From NCBI RefSeq assembly GCF_005239225.2, contig NC_133298.1, positions 5,639,395 through 5,703,394 on the forward strand: 64,000 nt of DNA. Reading direction: 5' to 3'. The notes below the pieces were generated by a model that worked only from the letters and a program-made list of their open reading frames with translations, searched no databases and had not been told where the DNA came from. Both the position numbers and the translations under genes were made by a program. This document shows, piece by piece, positions 12,744 through 24,521 of this stretch; position 1 is the stretch's first letter; each line of letters starts with the position of its first letter. The stretch is from Populus alba (taxonomy: Eukaryota > Streptophyta > Magnoliopsida > Malpighiales > Salicaceae).

Positions 12744-14268
12744 AATATTCATCTCTCTTGCTTGGAGCAATCTGGTTTTTTAAAATTATCAGGCGAAGAG
12801 AAATTGTAACTTAACTTATTTTAATGTTTCTCCAATGAAATATTCTACTTTTAATATGTTGTTTCTATGCAACTGGCCGCCAAAGCTATTGATTTTAAGC
12901 AACTCGATATATGTTTTATTGTCAGAATTGCAGATTGTGTTTTGGCATAGAGCTCTTGACATGGTTTCAATATGCGTCTCGCTCCCTCCCTCTCTCTCTC
13001 TGCTTTAGGAATGTCCCTCTTGTATAGAGATAAACTTGTCAGTCAATGATGCCTTATTTTGTTCAAGGTTTTGGGTGTCTTTTAGAATATCAATTTTGAT
13101 CTAGCAGTTCTGGAACATTGTTCATCCCTTTTGGTATCGGTTTATTACTCTGTTGAATAAACAGTCATGCCTTTCAAATTGTCATCATTAAACATGTATC
13201 ATTCTTGCAAATATTGCTGCAGCTGTAAGAACAGAATCAGTCATTCTGAGTGTTGTTCTTTTGGAATATGATCATTCATGCTTCATTTAGCTTATGGTTT
13301 TTCTTGTGGCTTTAGATTTTCCAATTTATCTTTTTAAAGTGTCTAAATGTGCGCTGCTAAGGCTGCACTAGAAAAGCATTTACTACTGTAGAAGTTGGTC
13401 TTGCAGATTGGCTTCTGGAGTTGTTTTTCTTTAATTTCCTGGTTATTAGAAAATTCCTGTATGGCCTAAGGCCTGTTTGCCTGTGGCCAACCATAGTAAA
13501 AAGCATCATTTTGATACTTAAAACCATTTGTCTGCACACTAGAGAGATCATTTGGACACGCCAAGGTTAGGCTATTCGCAAATTAGTCTTCCTTAATTGA
13601 GATTAAAGTATGTTTTAGACTCTAATCATGCCATCTATGCTTATGAGAAATTTCTTTCGTGTGAGATTGTAATCACTTCAGTAGGGCATGGTAGTTGCAT
13701 AACATTTTAACACGTGGAAGGTGGCACGATTGTGGCAATAATTTGCGGCCATTGCCATTACTCATCACCCTCTTGTTTCTTCTTAGGGTTTCGTGACTTC
13801 ATATGATATGCAAAACGACAACATCCATCAATGATTAACTTCGTTAGGGAAAAAGCTGGCAGAGGTTTGTATAAAGCAGAAAGGTACAGCCTTTAAAGCC
13901 AAGGCTCATCTCGTTCCTCGAAGGCTGCAAGCTTTTGTTCAATTCCAGGACAGCATTCTATCATGAGTGCAAGTTCTGCCCACACGATGTCAAATGATTA
14001 AAGTGCTTAGGCTGTAGATGCTTTTCCATGCTTCTTGTTTTAGCTTGCAAGAGACCAAAAACCACGGAAGAAAACAGAGCAATGAAGCAAATGTCTACAG
14101 GTTTTGAACATAGAAAGACTTGAGAGCTCTTGTCCGATTGCTTTTCCAGTTTTGATGCTTGCGGCTATAACTTTCTGATAGAGACACGGTGAACAAGCAC
14201 CGTCAAAGCATTAGGTGATTTATTAGTGGACTAGTCACATGCGAAGTCCTAGGAAATTGCAGCATAAG
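12744..14268. other. 3' flank of the MSP1-like gene and gene-free spacer
   Basis: The first few hundred bases are probably 3' UTR. The remainder (to about 14260) is less AT-rich than the transposon-filled spacers but has no reading frame I can assign and no RNA gene I recognise. Confidence 0.45.
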
Positions 14269-14485
14269 GACTGTTTGGGAAAGCAGTAAAAACTTGAATT
14301 TTTTTATATTTATTTTTATGTTTTAAAAACATTTTTTAAAAAAAAATAATTTTTTTTATATTTTTTTCTGTTTCAAATTATTTATTTTTTGTGTTTTTAT
14401 ATCATTTTGATGTGCTGATATTAAAAATAATTTTTAAAAAATAAAAAATAATTTAAAAACAACCACTATTACACTTCCAAACATC
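14269..14485. repeat. MITE-like AT-rich repeat, copy D
   Basis: One of the clearest copies. It starts GGACTGTTTGGGAAAGCAG and ends TTACACTTCCAAACAT, giving inverted TGTTTGG/CCAAACA ends. The core CATTTTGATGTGCTGATATT matches other copies. Confidence 0.6.
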
Positions 14486-14508
14486 TTTTTTAAAAGCATT
14501 ATGACTAC

Positions 14509-14708
14509 TGTTGAAATTGTGGTTAGATACAAGTGCAGTAGTTTGAAAAAAATATTAAATTAATATTTTTATAATATTTTTTAATAGTTTTGATATATGA
14601 AAAAAATATAAAAAACCTAAATAAATATATTTTAATATATTTTTAAATAAAAAATATTTTTAATAAATATTATTTGCTACAATATAAAACACAATGTAAA
14701 CCGCAACA
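14509..14708. repeat. MITE-like AT-rich repeat, copy E
   Basis: Lies next to copy D. The left end TGTTGAAATTGTGGTTAG mirrors the right end GTAAACCGCAACA imperfectly. The interior is the usual T-rich then A-rich pattern with TAGTTTTGATATATG at the centre. Confidence 0.45.
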
Positions 14709-14830
14709 CTAAAGAGGTTTCTTAAAACGTGATATCAAGGAGCACAAGGCCCCTACCCTTTCTGCTGATGCTCCCAAGAGTTACTATTTATAGTAAACCC
14801 TCTCTTGCACAAGAGACAATTATTTATGTA

Positions 14831-15734
14831 AATGGGAGAGAAAAATAAAGAGGATTGTTACATGTCAAATTTTTTAAAGATTAAGAAACATTATAAGTGT
14901 ATACGGAGACTTTTAAAATATCTAATTTTACTAATTCATGTCTAGTCTTGTCAAAAGTTCCTTCAAATAGAAAAAAAAAACTTGAAAAACATATAACAAG
15001 AAAATAAAAATAGAAAAATAACTATTCTACATATATATATATATATATAAAACTTCTAAGTCAATCTTATCATGCTAGAAGAACTCGTCCTTGAGTTTCC
15101 TCGAGTTCGGTTTTCTATTAAAAATTATCCTTCATTTAAAATATTATTTTGTGCTTGGGTTACTCTACTATAAACCTTAATACAATATTTTTGTGTAGAT
15201 TACTACGTCATAAATCTCTAACACTACACATTTATGTAAGCCGTTTCATCATGGATCTCACTATCATGATTTTAAATAACAATAACTGATGTAACAGAAA
15301 ATAACACACTAATTTCTGAATAATTTTTTTTTAATTTTCAAGAGAAAATCTCTTCATCCCCTCCTTTTGCAACTTCTTTCAACCATAATTGTTTTATATA
15401 AGCCAATAAAATAAAATAATTATCAAGAATTGAATCATTAAGCTCTGATATCAAGTAAGGTAAATGGAAGAGTTTGTTCCATGCCAAAACCCTCAAATAT
15501 AAAAAAAAAACACCACAAGTATAGAGAGTCTTAAATTAATTAATTTTATTTATTTATATCTCTATTTGTCAAAAGCTATTACAATCTTTTACATAGAAAA
15601 AACTAGAAAAATGTAATAATATTAAATAAAATAAATAAATTAGAAAAAAAACTAGAAAAACATAATAAAAAAATAAAGTATACATAGAAAGAGAGAAAAT
15701 ATATAAGAAAAACCTTAAAATTATAATTTTATCA
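14831..15734 (-). mobile_element. Small non-autonomous LTR element, TRIM-like
   Basis: Read on the minus strand, two diverged direct repeats begin TGATAAAATT (from 15734) and TGATAAGATT (from 15072), each about 240-290 bases, ending near CCATTTAC. Next to the inner end of the first is TGATATCAGAGC (15432-15443 reversed), one base from the initiator-Met tRNA primer site TGGTATCAGAGC. The internal region is only about 370 bases and has no gag or pol. Near its 3' end is a stretch containing ACTCAAGGACGAGTTCTTCT, recalling the end of gypsy polyproteins just upstream of the 3' LTR. Terminal repeats plus a primer site with a tiny interior describe a TRIM or a strongly deleted gypsy element. I could not find a matching target-site duplication. 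Confidence 0.5.
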
Positions 15735-16273
15735 CCGCTACATAAAGAATTTTGGCAAAACTTACGTCATATGTATAATTAGTTCTTTATTAGTATATAA
15801 AATCTTACTCCATGGAAGAGGTAGGAGGGCCTCTTTTTCTCAAAAAAAAAAAAACAAAAAAAAAAAGCCTTCCTTATTTGAGTATTCAAAAAGAAAGAAA
15901 AGAATGCTCCATCAAATAATTGAATATTCAAAGGATCAATCAAGCAATGTGAAAAAAGTATATAATATAATTTCTAGCAAGGCTTTATCTTTAGTCAAGA
16001 CAATAGAATAAGATATTCATTCACATGAAAGAAATTCTTTAATTTCTTCTTGAGCCCTTTAGTCATGCATCGCCAGCCTGGGGCGATGACCCCACCTCCC
16101 TCCTTCCTCCAATGCCTCTTAATTTGCTGGCTCGAGTCTACTAACTCCTAACTACATAAGCTATACGTATCCCATCCCCACCATTAAAATCACCACCCCC
16201 TACTTTCCACTCTTGGCCATTATTTCTATCTACTTTCCTTCAATCTCCTTTGTTCTTACCTTTCTAACATCTT
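15735..16273. other. Upstream region of the BCS1-like gene
   Basis: AT-rich, with two A runs near 15841-15868, then a pyrimidine-rich stretch from about 16080 to 16270 that probably contains the promoter and 5' leader of the gene starting at 16274. No other gene seen. Confidence 0.45.
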
Positions 16274-17767
16274 TTGATGTTATTTATCATGAATCTTAGT
16301 AGCCCGATTCTTGTTTTTTTCATTACAATCATTGTCTTTTTAGTTCTTAGATTTTTGTCTAAAACATCTATTCTACATATTCTTGCTAGGTGTTGGAGAT
16401 CATTTGAAGACAAGTTTTGTGTTTACCAAATCTTCAAGGTTCCACAATTCAATGATCTTTTTCAGGAAAACCAACTGTATCACAAGGTTTCCACTTATTT
16501 AACCTCACTGCCTGCCATCGAAGATTCTGATTCCACCAACCTGTTTTCGGGTTCGAAAGCGAATGATATCATCCTCCATCTTGACAAAAATCAAGTGATT
16601 CATGATAGTTTTCTTGGGGCTGGAGTGCAGTGGAGCAACGAGAAATATTGCGAGGAAAATAATGGCAAGAGAACATTGGTGTTGAAGTTGAGAAAGAAGG
16701 ATAAGAGAACGATTCTTCGTCCTTACTTGCAGCATATTCTTTCGGTTGCTGATCAGATTAAGCAGAAGAACGAAGAGATCAAACTGTTTATGAATCTTGA
16801 GAAGAACCCTTATGAAAATGGACGGTGGACATCAGTTCCTTTCACACATCCAGCTACCATGGATACAATGGTTATGGATGGAGAATTGAAGAGCAAGGTG
16901 AAAGCTGACCTTGAATTGTTTTTGAAGTCTAAGCAGTATTATCACAGATTAGGCCATGTTTGGAAAAGGAGCTATCTCCTTTATGGCGCGTCCGGGACAG
17001 GCAAATCCAGTTTCATTGCAGCCATGGCTAGATTCCTGAGTTTTGATGTCTATGACATTGACATGTCCAAGGTTTCTGATGATTCTGATCTGAAAATGCT
17101 TCTGCTGCAAACCACGAGTCGGTCCATGATTGTAATTGAGGATCTTGATAGGTTATTGACGGAGAAATCGAAGGATGTGAGCTTGTCTGGGGTCTTGAAT
17201 TTCATGGATGGAATTGTTTCGTGTTGCGGCGAGGAGCGTGTGATGGTGTTCACAATGAACTCCAAGGATCAAATTGATCAATCTGTGCTAAGGCCTGGCA
17301 GGGTTGATGTTCACATTCAGTTCCCATTATGTGATTTCTCAGCATTTAAGAGTTTAGCCAATAATTACTTGGGCGTCAAGGAACACAAGCTTTTCTCTCT
17401 AGTTGAAGAAATCTTACAAGGAGGATCAAGTTTAACTCCAGCTGAGATTGGTGAAATTATGATCTCCAACCGAAATTCGCCAAGCCGGGCCCTGAGACTG
17501 GTCATTTCAGCTCTGCAGTTCCAAACCAGCAGTGGCGACGCAAGAAGGGCCAGTAAGGCTGGACAAGGAATGAGCGAGAGCATATCAGCTCGGTCCAGCA
17601 GAGACGAGACAGGAGAAACTGGAGGCGTGTTTTGCCAAGAGAGTGGTGCTCATACAGTGAAGGAACTCAAGAAATTGTATGGATTATTGAGGATGGGAAG
17701 CAGAAGAAAGGAATCAGTGGATTTGAGCTCTTCACCAGAGAAGCAAGGATCACATCAAGAAGCCTAA
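16274..17767 (+). CDS. BCS1/OM66-type AAA ATPase (AAA-ATPase At2g46620-like), intronless
   Basis: Plant AAA ATPase of the BCS1-related clade, single exon, 497 residues. An N-terminal membrane segment lies at about residues 11-27, followed by the plant AAA-associated domain (about 30-130) and the ATPase core. Walker A is GASGTGKS (about 238-245) and Walker B is IVIEDLD (about 286-292). The conserved SVLRPGRVDVHI segment (about 337-348) holds the arginine region. The C-terminal 80 residues are Ser/Arg/Lys-rich and probably disordered. Translation may begin at the second in-frame ATG group (MNLSS, position 16289) rather than 16274; both keep the membrane anchor. Some family members sit in the outer mitochondrial membrane or ER and respond to stress, but the substrate of this subgroup is unknown to me. 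Intronless structure is usual for the clade. Confidence 0.93.
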   Translation: MMLFIMNLSSPILVFFITIIVFLVLRFLSKTSILHILARCWRSFEDKFCVYQIFKVPQFNDLFQENQLYHKVSTYLTSLPAIEDSDSTNLFSGSKANDIILHLDKNQVIHDSFLGAGVQWSNEKYCEENNGKRTLVLKLRKKDKRTILRPYLQHILSVADQIKQKNEEIKLFMNLEKNPYENGRWTSVPFTHPATMDTMVMDGELKSKVKADLELFLKSKQYYHRLGHVWKRSYLLYGASGTGKSSFIAAMARFLSFDVYDIDMSKVSDDSDLKMLLLQTTSRSMIVIEDLDRLLTEKSKDVSLSGVLNFMDGIVSCCGEERVMVFTMNSKDQIDQSVLRPGRVDVHIQFPLCDFSAFKSLANNYLGVKEHKLFSLVEEILQGGSSLTPAEIGEIMISNRNSPSRALRLVISALQFQTSSGDARRASKAGQGMSESISARSSRDETGETGGVFCQESGAHTVKELKKLYGLLRMGSRRKESVDLSSSPEKQGSHQEA

Positions 17768-19295
17768 TCTATGTTCAGTTCAGAGATTTAGATCATAAAA
17801 TTCAATTTTTTCTTCTTTTTTTTTGTTGCAAAGTAGAAAGATACCTCTCCTAGTGAGAGAAAAAAAGGGTTTTTATTTTATTTTATTTTTATTTTTATTC
17901 AATGGCAGTGAATAATTGACTCTGCCCTAAAAGCTTAAAGATGATGAACATTCAAAATTAGTTATTGTCAATATAGCAAAGCAGCAAAGACATTTTGAGC
18001 AGCCAGAAAGTCTTCTGTGACTTTATAAAGTTTCAAGCACTCTCAGCTCATCCTTAGAATTTGATGGCACTAGATTGCCAGCAACCTATGCTAGAATCCT
18101 CAATGGTCAAATCTGTTTTATTAAAGGAATTCTACGCGTTATTTCTTGTCAATAGCTTGTCCTTTTCTAGCCATTTTTGGCTGCATAGGGTTTAATTAAA
18201 AAAAATAAAAAATTTTAATATTAATATATCCAAACCATAAAAAAAACATAAAAAATATATTAATTTGATGTTTTTTAAATGAAAAGTATTTTAAAAAAAT
18301 ATCTAAAAGTATAAGTTATACCACTCATTTTAATTGAAAATAAATCAAAACAATATATATATATATAAAACATCAAAACATTAAAATTATCCTAAAACAC
18401 CTAAAAAATTAGTTTAATATTTTTATAACAAAAACTAATTTGAAAATCATTTTAAAATACAGGTTATGTATATAAAAACAGTGAAAGTAGTTAAGTGCTT
18501 ATTGTATTTCTTGAATCAATTTCATAAATAAAACATGATTATGAGTATCTTCTAAGATCAACACATCATTGCTTTGAATGGAAGTTTGCCAACAAATTCA
18601 GATACAGTTTCCTCCTCCTCTCAAGTGACAATGATTTCTTTATTATTGCATGACTGATTGGGTTCTAAGCTACTCATGTACACAAATCACTCTCCATTCT
18701 TCTAAAATCTTTTCCATTTTAATTTGATACCAAAGTTATAAGATCTTCGATCGATGAATTAATTTAATATTTTTTTTATTTGGGATTTAATCCAAACCAA
18801 GTTATTTATTTTATCAAGAGGATGTTTTTTTTTTTTAAGTAAAAAGGAGTTTATATTGATTCTAATTAACCCATCTAATTTATGATATGGTCTTGAACTA
18901 GTCGATCTAAAATTAATTCTTATAACTATGGTTTTAAGTGACTATGCCTAGAAATTTTTTTTATATAAACTCATGCAACCCATACAGCCAATAAAAAATA
19001 CTAATATTCTCAGCATCAACCATTAAAACAATTTTGATTCAAATATATATGATTCATATGATAATTTTTGTTACTTACTTTTGGTATTATAAGGTAATAT
19101 ACTTTTTAAGTTTTTTATTTGAAAATATATATATATATATATTTTTTTTTATATTACTACATCAAAAATATCTAAATACACTAAAAATATTAATTAAATA
19201 ATTTTTAAAAAATATATAATTTTAAAACACCTAAAAGTAAAAAAATATCACACTTCCAAAATGATCCAATGAACCTCTGAGATTGATAGAGAACA
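17768..19295. other. AT-rich spacer between the BCS1-like and MYG1 genes
   Basis: Contains the 3' flank of the upstream gene, then decayed MITE-like sequence (roughly 18190-18470 and 19095-19260, the latter ending CACTTCCAAAATG, close to the usual family end). No gene recognised. Confidence 0.45.
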
Positions 19296-19316
19296 ATTGG
19301 GCTTGTAAGGCCCAAT
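19296..19316. promoter_or_regulatory. Inverted pair of site II elements upstream of MYG1
   Basis: ATTGGGC (19296-19302) and GCCCAAT (19310-19316) form a 7-base inverted repeat around a 7-base spacer, giving TGGGCT and GGCCCA site II elements about 62 bases before the preferred ATG. Site II pairs are typical of promoters of nuclear genes for mitochondrial proteins. Confidence 0.6.
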
Positions 19317-19377
19317 AGTTTCTTGAATGAAAATTTGCTTTGAGCGAGAGAGGAAAAAAACATCAAACAAACAAGAC

Positions 19378-21859
19378 ATGTTGGGGTTTAGCAAAAACCT
19401 TTCACAAAATTTCTACAAACACCTGGTATGCAATAAGAGGTGTGTATCAAGCTCTGTTTTCTCATTCTCAACAACAACAAATCGTGCAAAGCGAGTGGTG
19501 GGCACTCACAATGGAAAGTTTCATTGTGATGAAGCTTTAGCTTGCTTCCTCATTCGCTTAACAAACAAGTTCTCCAATGCCCATATAATCCGTTCAAGAG
19601 ACCCCCAGGTTCTTCTTTTCACTCCTCTTTTTTATTAGCTTAAATGGGGTCGTTTGTTTTTCTTGAAGCTTTTTAAGCTTAAAGATTTAAGTTTTCATTT
19701 GTTAGTTTAATGGGGTTGTTTCTTGAAATTTTTTCAGTAGAAAGGCTTAATGTTTTAGTTTCATGTGCTTAAAGCCTTAAAGTTTTATTTTACTGGTCTA
19801 ATGGGGTTGTTTCTTGAATGGTTAGTTTCAACTTTTGGTGAGGATTTTTATGGTTTATTGAAGGTACTGGAGACCCTTGATGCTGTGCTTGATGTTGGAG
19901 GGGTATATGATCCAAGTAGAGATCGTTATGATCATCACCAGAAAGGATTTCATGAAGTTTTTGGCCATGGCTTCACTACTAAACTAAGCAGTGCAGGGCT
20001 AGTTTACAAGGTATACTGTTATAAAATTCCAAGCTTCTTGCATCATATGTTTCCATGCTTGTTATATGTCAAGGACACGTTCTGTTAAATGCGTCTTAAA
20101 TGACAAAAAGGGTTGTACTGTTTTTCTTCTCTCCTTCTCCAGCATTACGGGGCAGAGATAATAGCAAAGGAGCTTCAGCTAAATGAAGGAGATCAAGATG
20201 TGCATGAGTTATTTCTAGCAGTGTATAAAAACTTTGTGGAGGTAATGCATTATATATTTTGTCGACAATAATGTACAAATTAACAGAATGATCAGAATTG
20301 TTGTTCTTCATGTTCTAATTTTTTATTCTTTGTGTTTGTTGTGAAAACATCATTCATGTTCTAAGCCTAAATGCATAATAAAACATCATTTTTATAACCT
20401 GAATGTCTTCAAATAGTCCTTTTAATCTATTGTATTGTTTTTGTGCTTGCATGTCCAATACCAACTGAAACATTACGCATTGTAACAGGCAATTGATGCT
20501 GCTGATAATGGAATTAATCAATATGACATAGATCAACCTCCTAAATACGTTAATAGCACAAGCTTATCACAGAGAGTGGGAAGGTTAAACCTGGACTGGG
20601 TTGATCCTATTCAATCCTCTGAGAGAGAGGATGAAGCCTTTCAACACGCGATGAAAGTTGCTGGAACTGAATTTATGGAGGTGTGTATTCTAACGTTCTC
20701 CATGTTTACATCAGCTTCATTGTGTCAAAATTATTTGTCAATAATATGCAAGTTGACTGGAAGGCGCTCTTCTTAGGCCACACCTGATGATGCTGAATTA
20801 ATGAATAATTGAATGAATGCTTCGAGCAGTCGTGTTTGAAAATTTCATAACAACGTTGATGTCACAGAATATTAATTTTCATGCAAAATCGTGGCTACCA
20901 GCTCGATCAATTGTCATGGAGTGCCTTGCATCAAGAGAAGATATTGATCACAGTGGAGAAATCATGGTGCTGACAAGATCATGCCCTGTAAGTGGGTAGT
21001 TACATAACTTACACTGTTTAACAGCCTCATTCCTTTTTTATGAGATTTGTATATGACTCATATCCATTTAAATTGATTATTTTGTGCTAAAACAAGGATG
21101 GGCAGATTTATAAAGTATTTGGCATGGTATGCGAAAACATCTTTCATTAGCAGATTTTTAAATCTGCTTCCCTATATGTCGTGGCTTATTTTCCTTGAAA
21201 GTGAAGAATGAGAGTGACTTTGACCATTGTTTTTTATTAATATCTAGCTAGTAAGCATTACACGAATCTTAAGTTGAGTAGAGATTATTTGAGACATTTA
21301 GTCACTGTTAGAACTGAAATTGCATTTGATCTTTCTGGCAGTGGAAGCTCCACATATTTGAACTCGAGGAAAAAATGAAGATCAATCCTTCTATCAAATA
21401 TGTTATTTACCAGGTACTAATAATAGTCTTTTGTCATTTACCTGCTATCACATGTGGATGAGGACACTAATTAATCAAGTAACAAACGCGGTATCATAAA
21501 AACCCATATATTCCCAAACATCTTTTATCGATATTCTGAGCTGATGTTTGTTCTCTGTGTGCTACGTGTCATGCAAGATCAGAGTTTGCAATATTTATTT
21601 CCTTTCCTTTCCTTTTCTCTTTGGCTATTTGTAGGATGATAGGAGTGAAAACTGGCGAATACAGGCAGTGGCAGTGTCACTTGATAAGTTTGAGAGCCGG
21701 AAACCTCTACCATTACCTTGGAGAGGTTTGGTAGATGACGAGCTCTCCAAGGCAACAGGGATTCCTGGCTGTGTGTTTGTTCACATGAGTGGATTCATAG
21801 GTGGAAATCGAAGTTATGAAGGTGCTCTTGCTATGGCTAGAGCTTCTTTAAAGGCTTGA
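19378..21859 (+). CDS. MYG1: MYG1 family exonuclease (UPF0160), 7 exons
   Basis: Member of the MYG1/GAMM1 family, DHH-related 3'-5' RNA exonucleases that in animals act in nucleus and mitochondria. Exons 19378-19608, 19864-20010, 20143-20241, 20489-20680, 20868-20987, 21342-21413 and 21635-21859 all end on codon boundaries and give 361 residues. The metal-binding signature is intact: THNGKFHCDEA (residues 43-53) and the DHH triad at about 100-102 in RYDHHQKGF. Other family blocks are NFHAKSWLPARSIV in exon 5 and GCVFVHMSGFIGGN in exon 7. The first 40 residues are rich in Ser, Lys and Arg without the fold, consistent with a mitochondrial presequence. An earlier in-frame ATG at 19327 would add 17 charged residues and is less likely. 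Confidence 0.94.
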
Positions 21860-22537
21860 CCAAATAGGAGTTTTATCAGTGGAGATACTATGTTCACATT
21901 CTCGAATCATTAAGTGTTGCAGTCCTCTGCACCTGTGATTAGTGTTACGAAGAATTGAGTTGGTTATTGAACTGGCACATGCCAAACATGGTTGTTTGGA
22001 CAATTGTCGGAACCATACATGGTGAAGTTTATCAGGCGTGCATCTGGTTTTTTAAATCAGCACATATAGAGAATACCACACCTCTCCTTTTATTTTGAAG
22101 AGGTATGCTCTGGAGTACTTGTTAATTTACTATATTTGAACACTGTAATCACATATATACTTTTTCACAACTCCCATCATGCACAACAACTATGATCCTG
22201 TTAAAAACCTTGTATATGAAGTCTTCGATTGACTTATGTTTATGGAGTAGTTGTGAGGGAAAATCGTTCTCTATATCAAAGTTCATCACTCTTACTATCA
22301 GTAAACTACTAGGTAGTTTTACTACGGTCATTTCATATACATTGAAGTTTCTTGTATAAATAGCTTAGTGCCAAATTTTCGTGATGTTCTCTTCAGTGCG
22401 ATTAAACTCATTTTCAATACATTAATCTTCTATCTGTGGACAAAGTAGAGACGGTCACGATACAAGTACATTACCATCTCTAATGAAGACAAAACTTGAG
22501 ATTCTCTACAAGCACCATTTTTAGCACCTATGTTGCT
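21860..22537. other. Convergent 3' flanks of MYG1 and the rhodanese gene
   Basis: About 680 bases between two convergent genes; both 3' UTRs should lie here. No additional gene seen. Confidence 0.5.
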
Positions 22538-23861
22538 TCACTCTTCAGACTCTGCTGGCAAACCCTCTTTGAACCATTTGTAGAGGCCCCCTTCTAAGTG
22601 GAAGACATTCGTGTAACCATTTAGGACTAATAGGTAGGCTGCTATCAGTGATCTGCAGGAAGTAGCAAGAATAAGCTTTCATATCTTTCTGGGGCAGGGA
22701 ACGAGTAAATGAATAAATTTCATAACAGGGAAAATTGAAAATGGAGAATAGTAACAGTAGAATCAGAGAAGTTCACAGACCTTGACTGTTGACCTTCAGG
22801 AAGATTTTGGGATGGCCTCATTGTACCCCCAGCTGAGCAAGCCACTATTATCTTTGCACTTTTATCAATCTTTGATTCCACAGCTGCAAACATACTCTTA
22901 ACTTATTAGTTTTCCCTTGGGCACATAACTTGAGAATTACAACGATTTGGAAGCATTGTTACATATTTCATACTCTGCATAAACTCAGGATTTTCTTCCG
23001 TGCCAGCAAAGATGCCAAAAAATGCAAATGCAGCACGCCTTGCAATGTCCCATGCTGTCCATTCCTTTATAAGCCTATATACTTGTACATTGATAGCACC
23101 TGGTGGATGAGCCTGCGATCGAAACAGGAAAAATAAGTTAGGCAATTCAGTCTCAAATGATGCAGTTTGCTATTTTGAGCTCTGTTCATAAGCTCATAAG
23201 CTGTAAGTTATAATTGATATTTCTTATTCGGACATAATGACAAGTTCCCTAACCTCTTTGAATTCCGCTTCTGGTCTCACATCAAGAATCACAAAGTTGT
23301 TTTCTTTCTGAAGGCGCAGAGCTTCCTTCACATCCACACTCCTGACCTGAAATAACCAAGTTTGGTTCTTAGTTTTCTCTCTCAATGTGTATGTGTGTGT
23401 CTAAGAGAGACAAAGGGAGGGAAGGAGGGACCTTTTTCTGTAGAAGAACTTCTCTCTTAGTCTTCCAATCTTCCTCAGCTAATCCCTCCAAAGAAAGATA
23501 AGAAAAATAACCCACTCAGAGTCAAGATCGAAGATAAACACAGCAAAGACTCCATGATCTTATTTCTGTTCAAAATCCATGGGAAATCTTGCTAATAAAA
23601 CCCAGGTTAGAGCAAAGTACCTGGTGATTTTGCAGGTTTTGTTGCCGCGTTGAAGACTCTTAGGCCTCTCGGAACTGTGCATGAGGATGACCTACCCCGT
23701 AAAGATCCATTTGATCTGACAGTGAAGAAAGGTAAGCTAGGGTCTTGGGCAGTCTTTGAAGAGAAAATCAGTGGTGATGATTGATAATAAGGATACAAAG
23801 AAGATGAAGATGAGGGTGAACTGATTGAAGGAAGTGCAGTCATTTGAGAAGGTACTTTCAA
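22538..23861 (-). CDS. Rhodanese-like domain protein, chloroplast (STR14-like), 6 exons
   Basis: Single rhodanese domain behind a chloroplast transit peptide. Minus-strand exons 23861-23621, 23478-23432, 23346-23254, 23112-22974, 22883-22781 and 22652-22538 join in phase to 245 residues. The first 75 residues are Ser-rich with few acidic residues, as in a transit peptide. The rhodanese core has FVILDVRPEAEF, HPPGAINV and the loop IIVACSAGG, which keeps the candidate catalytic Cys; the loop ends in GGTM rather than the classical CxxGxR. The end HLEGGLYKWFKEGLP is standard for plant members. Exon 2 is only 47 bases, and its acceptor (AG before 23478) was chosen because nearer AGs bring a stop. 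A second ATG at 23843 is an equally plausible start. It resembles Arabidopsis At4g27700 from memory; the substrate is unknown. Confidence 0.92.
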
Positions 23862-24361
23862 GTTAGAGAGATTGGTTCCTTGTTCAACAATTGATAGGTG
23901 GTTGAACTGCTTGCTGCTCCTTGCTTTTGTTACATCTGGAGTTCATTGAATGCTAAGCTAGATTAAGAGCAGACTGGGCCCTAGACATTGTGGATATTTA
24001 TGGTGTTATCTGTCTAAAAAATCTGGATATGTGGTTCGTGTTTGAGGGTTTGTTACCCTTAGGATTGCATGGGATCCTTTTATTTTGTCCCTTGTGTTTG
24101 CTGCTGCTGCTGCTGCAGAGCAGTGATATATCTCCCCCTATCTGCACCGATTTTTGCAACCATGGCACCCCAAGATCCAAGCCATGCTACCATAATTTTA
24201 AGTAGAAAAAGGGAAGAAAATTTTTTAAATTTTTGAAAAATATAGTTTCAACTGCGTTTATAAACATTATCCATATTTGGTGCTGCACCCAAATAAAGTA
24301 GTGTGTGTTTAACTTGAGGATGGTCGCGCTACCAAAAACATAGCAGTGTATGTTTTACTTG
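23862..24361. other. Upstream region of the rhodanese gene
   Basis: Probable 5' UTR and promoter of the minus-strand rhodanese gene, with a short CTG run near 24099-24116. The overlapping short frames on both strands at 23990-24205 carry no recognisable protein. Confidence 0.4.
23975..23980. promoter_or_regulatory. Site II-like TGGGCC upstream of the rhodanese gene
   Basis: TGGGCC about 115 bases upstream of the minus-strand start. A single short match, so only suggestive. Confidence 0.3.
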
Positions 24362-24521
24362 ATTGTTTGTTTTTGTAGTTGAATATGTTTTTAAAATAAT
24401 TAAATTAATTCTTTTAAAGTGTTTTTTTTTTTTTATGATTTTGATTTATTGATATTACAAATTAAAAAATATATATTATTTTAATATATTTTTTAAAAAT
24501 ACACGCATAGCATTACCAAAC
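24362..24521. repeat. MITE-like AT-rich repeat, copy F
   Basis: Begins ATTGTTTGTTTTTGTAGTTG and ends AGCATTACCAAACATA, inverted TGTTTG/CAAACA ends. The core TGATTTTGATTTATTGATAT matches the other copies. Confidence 0.6.
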
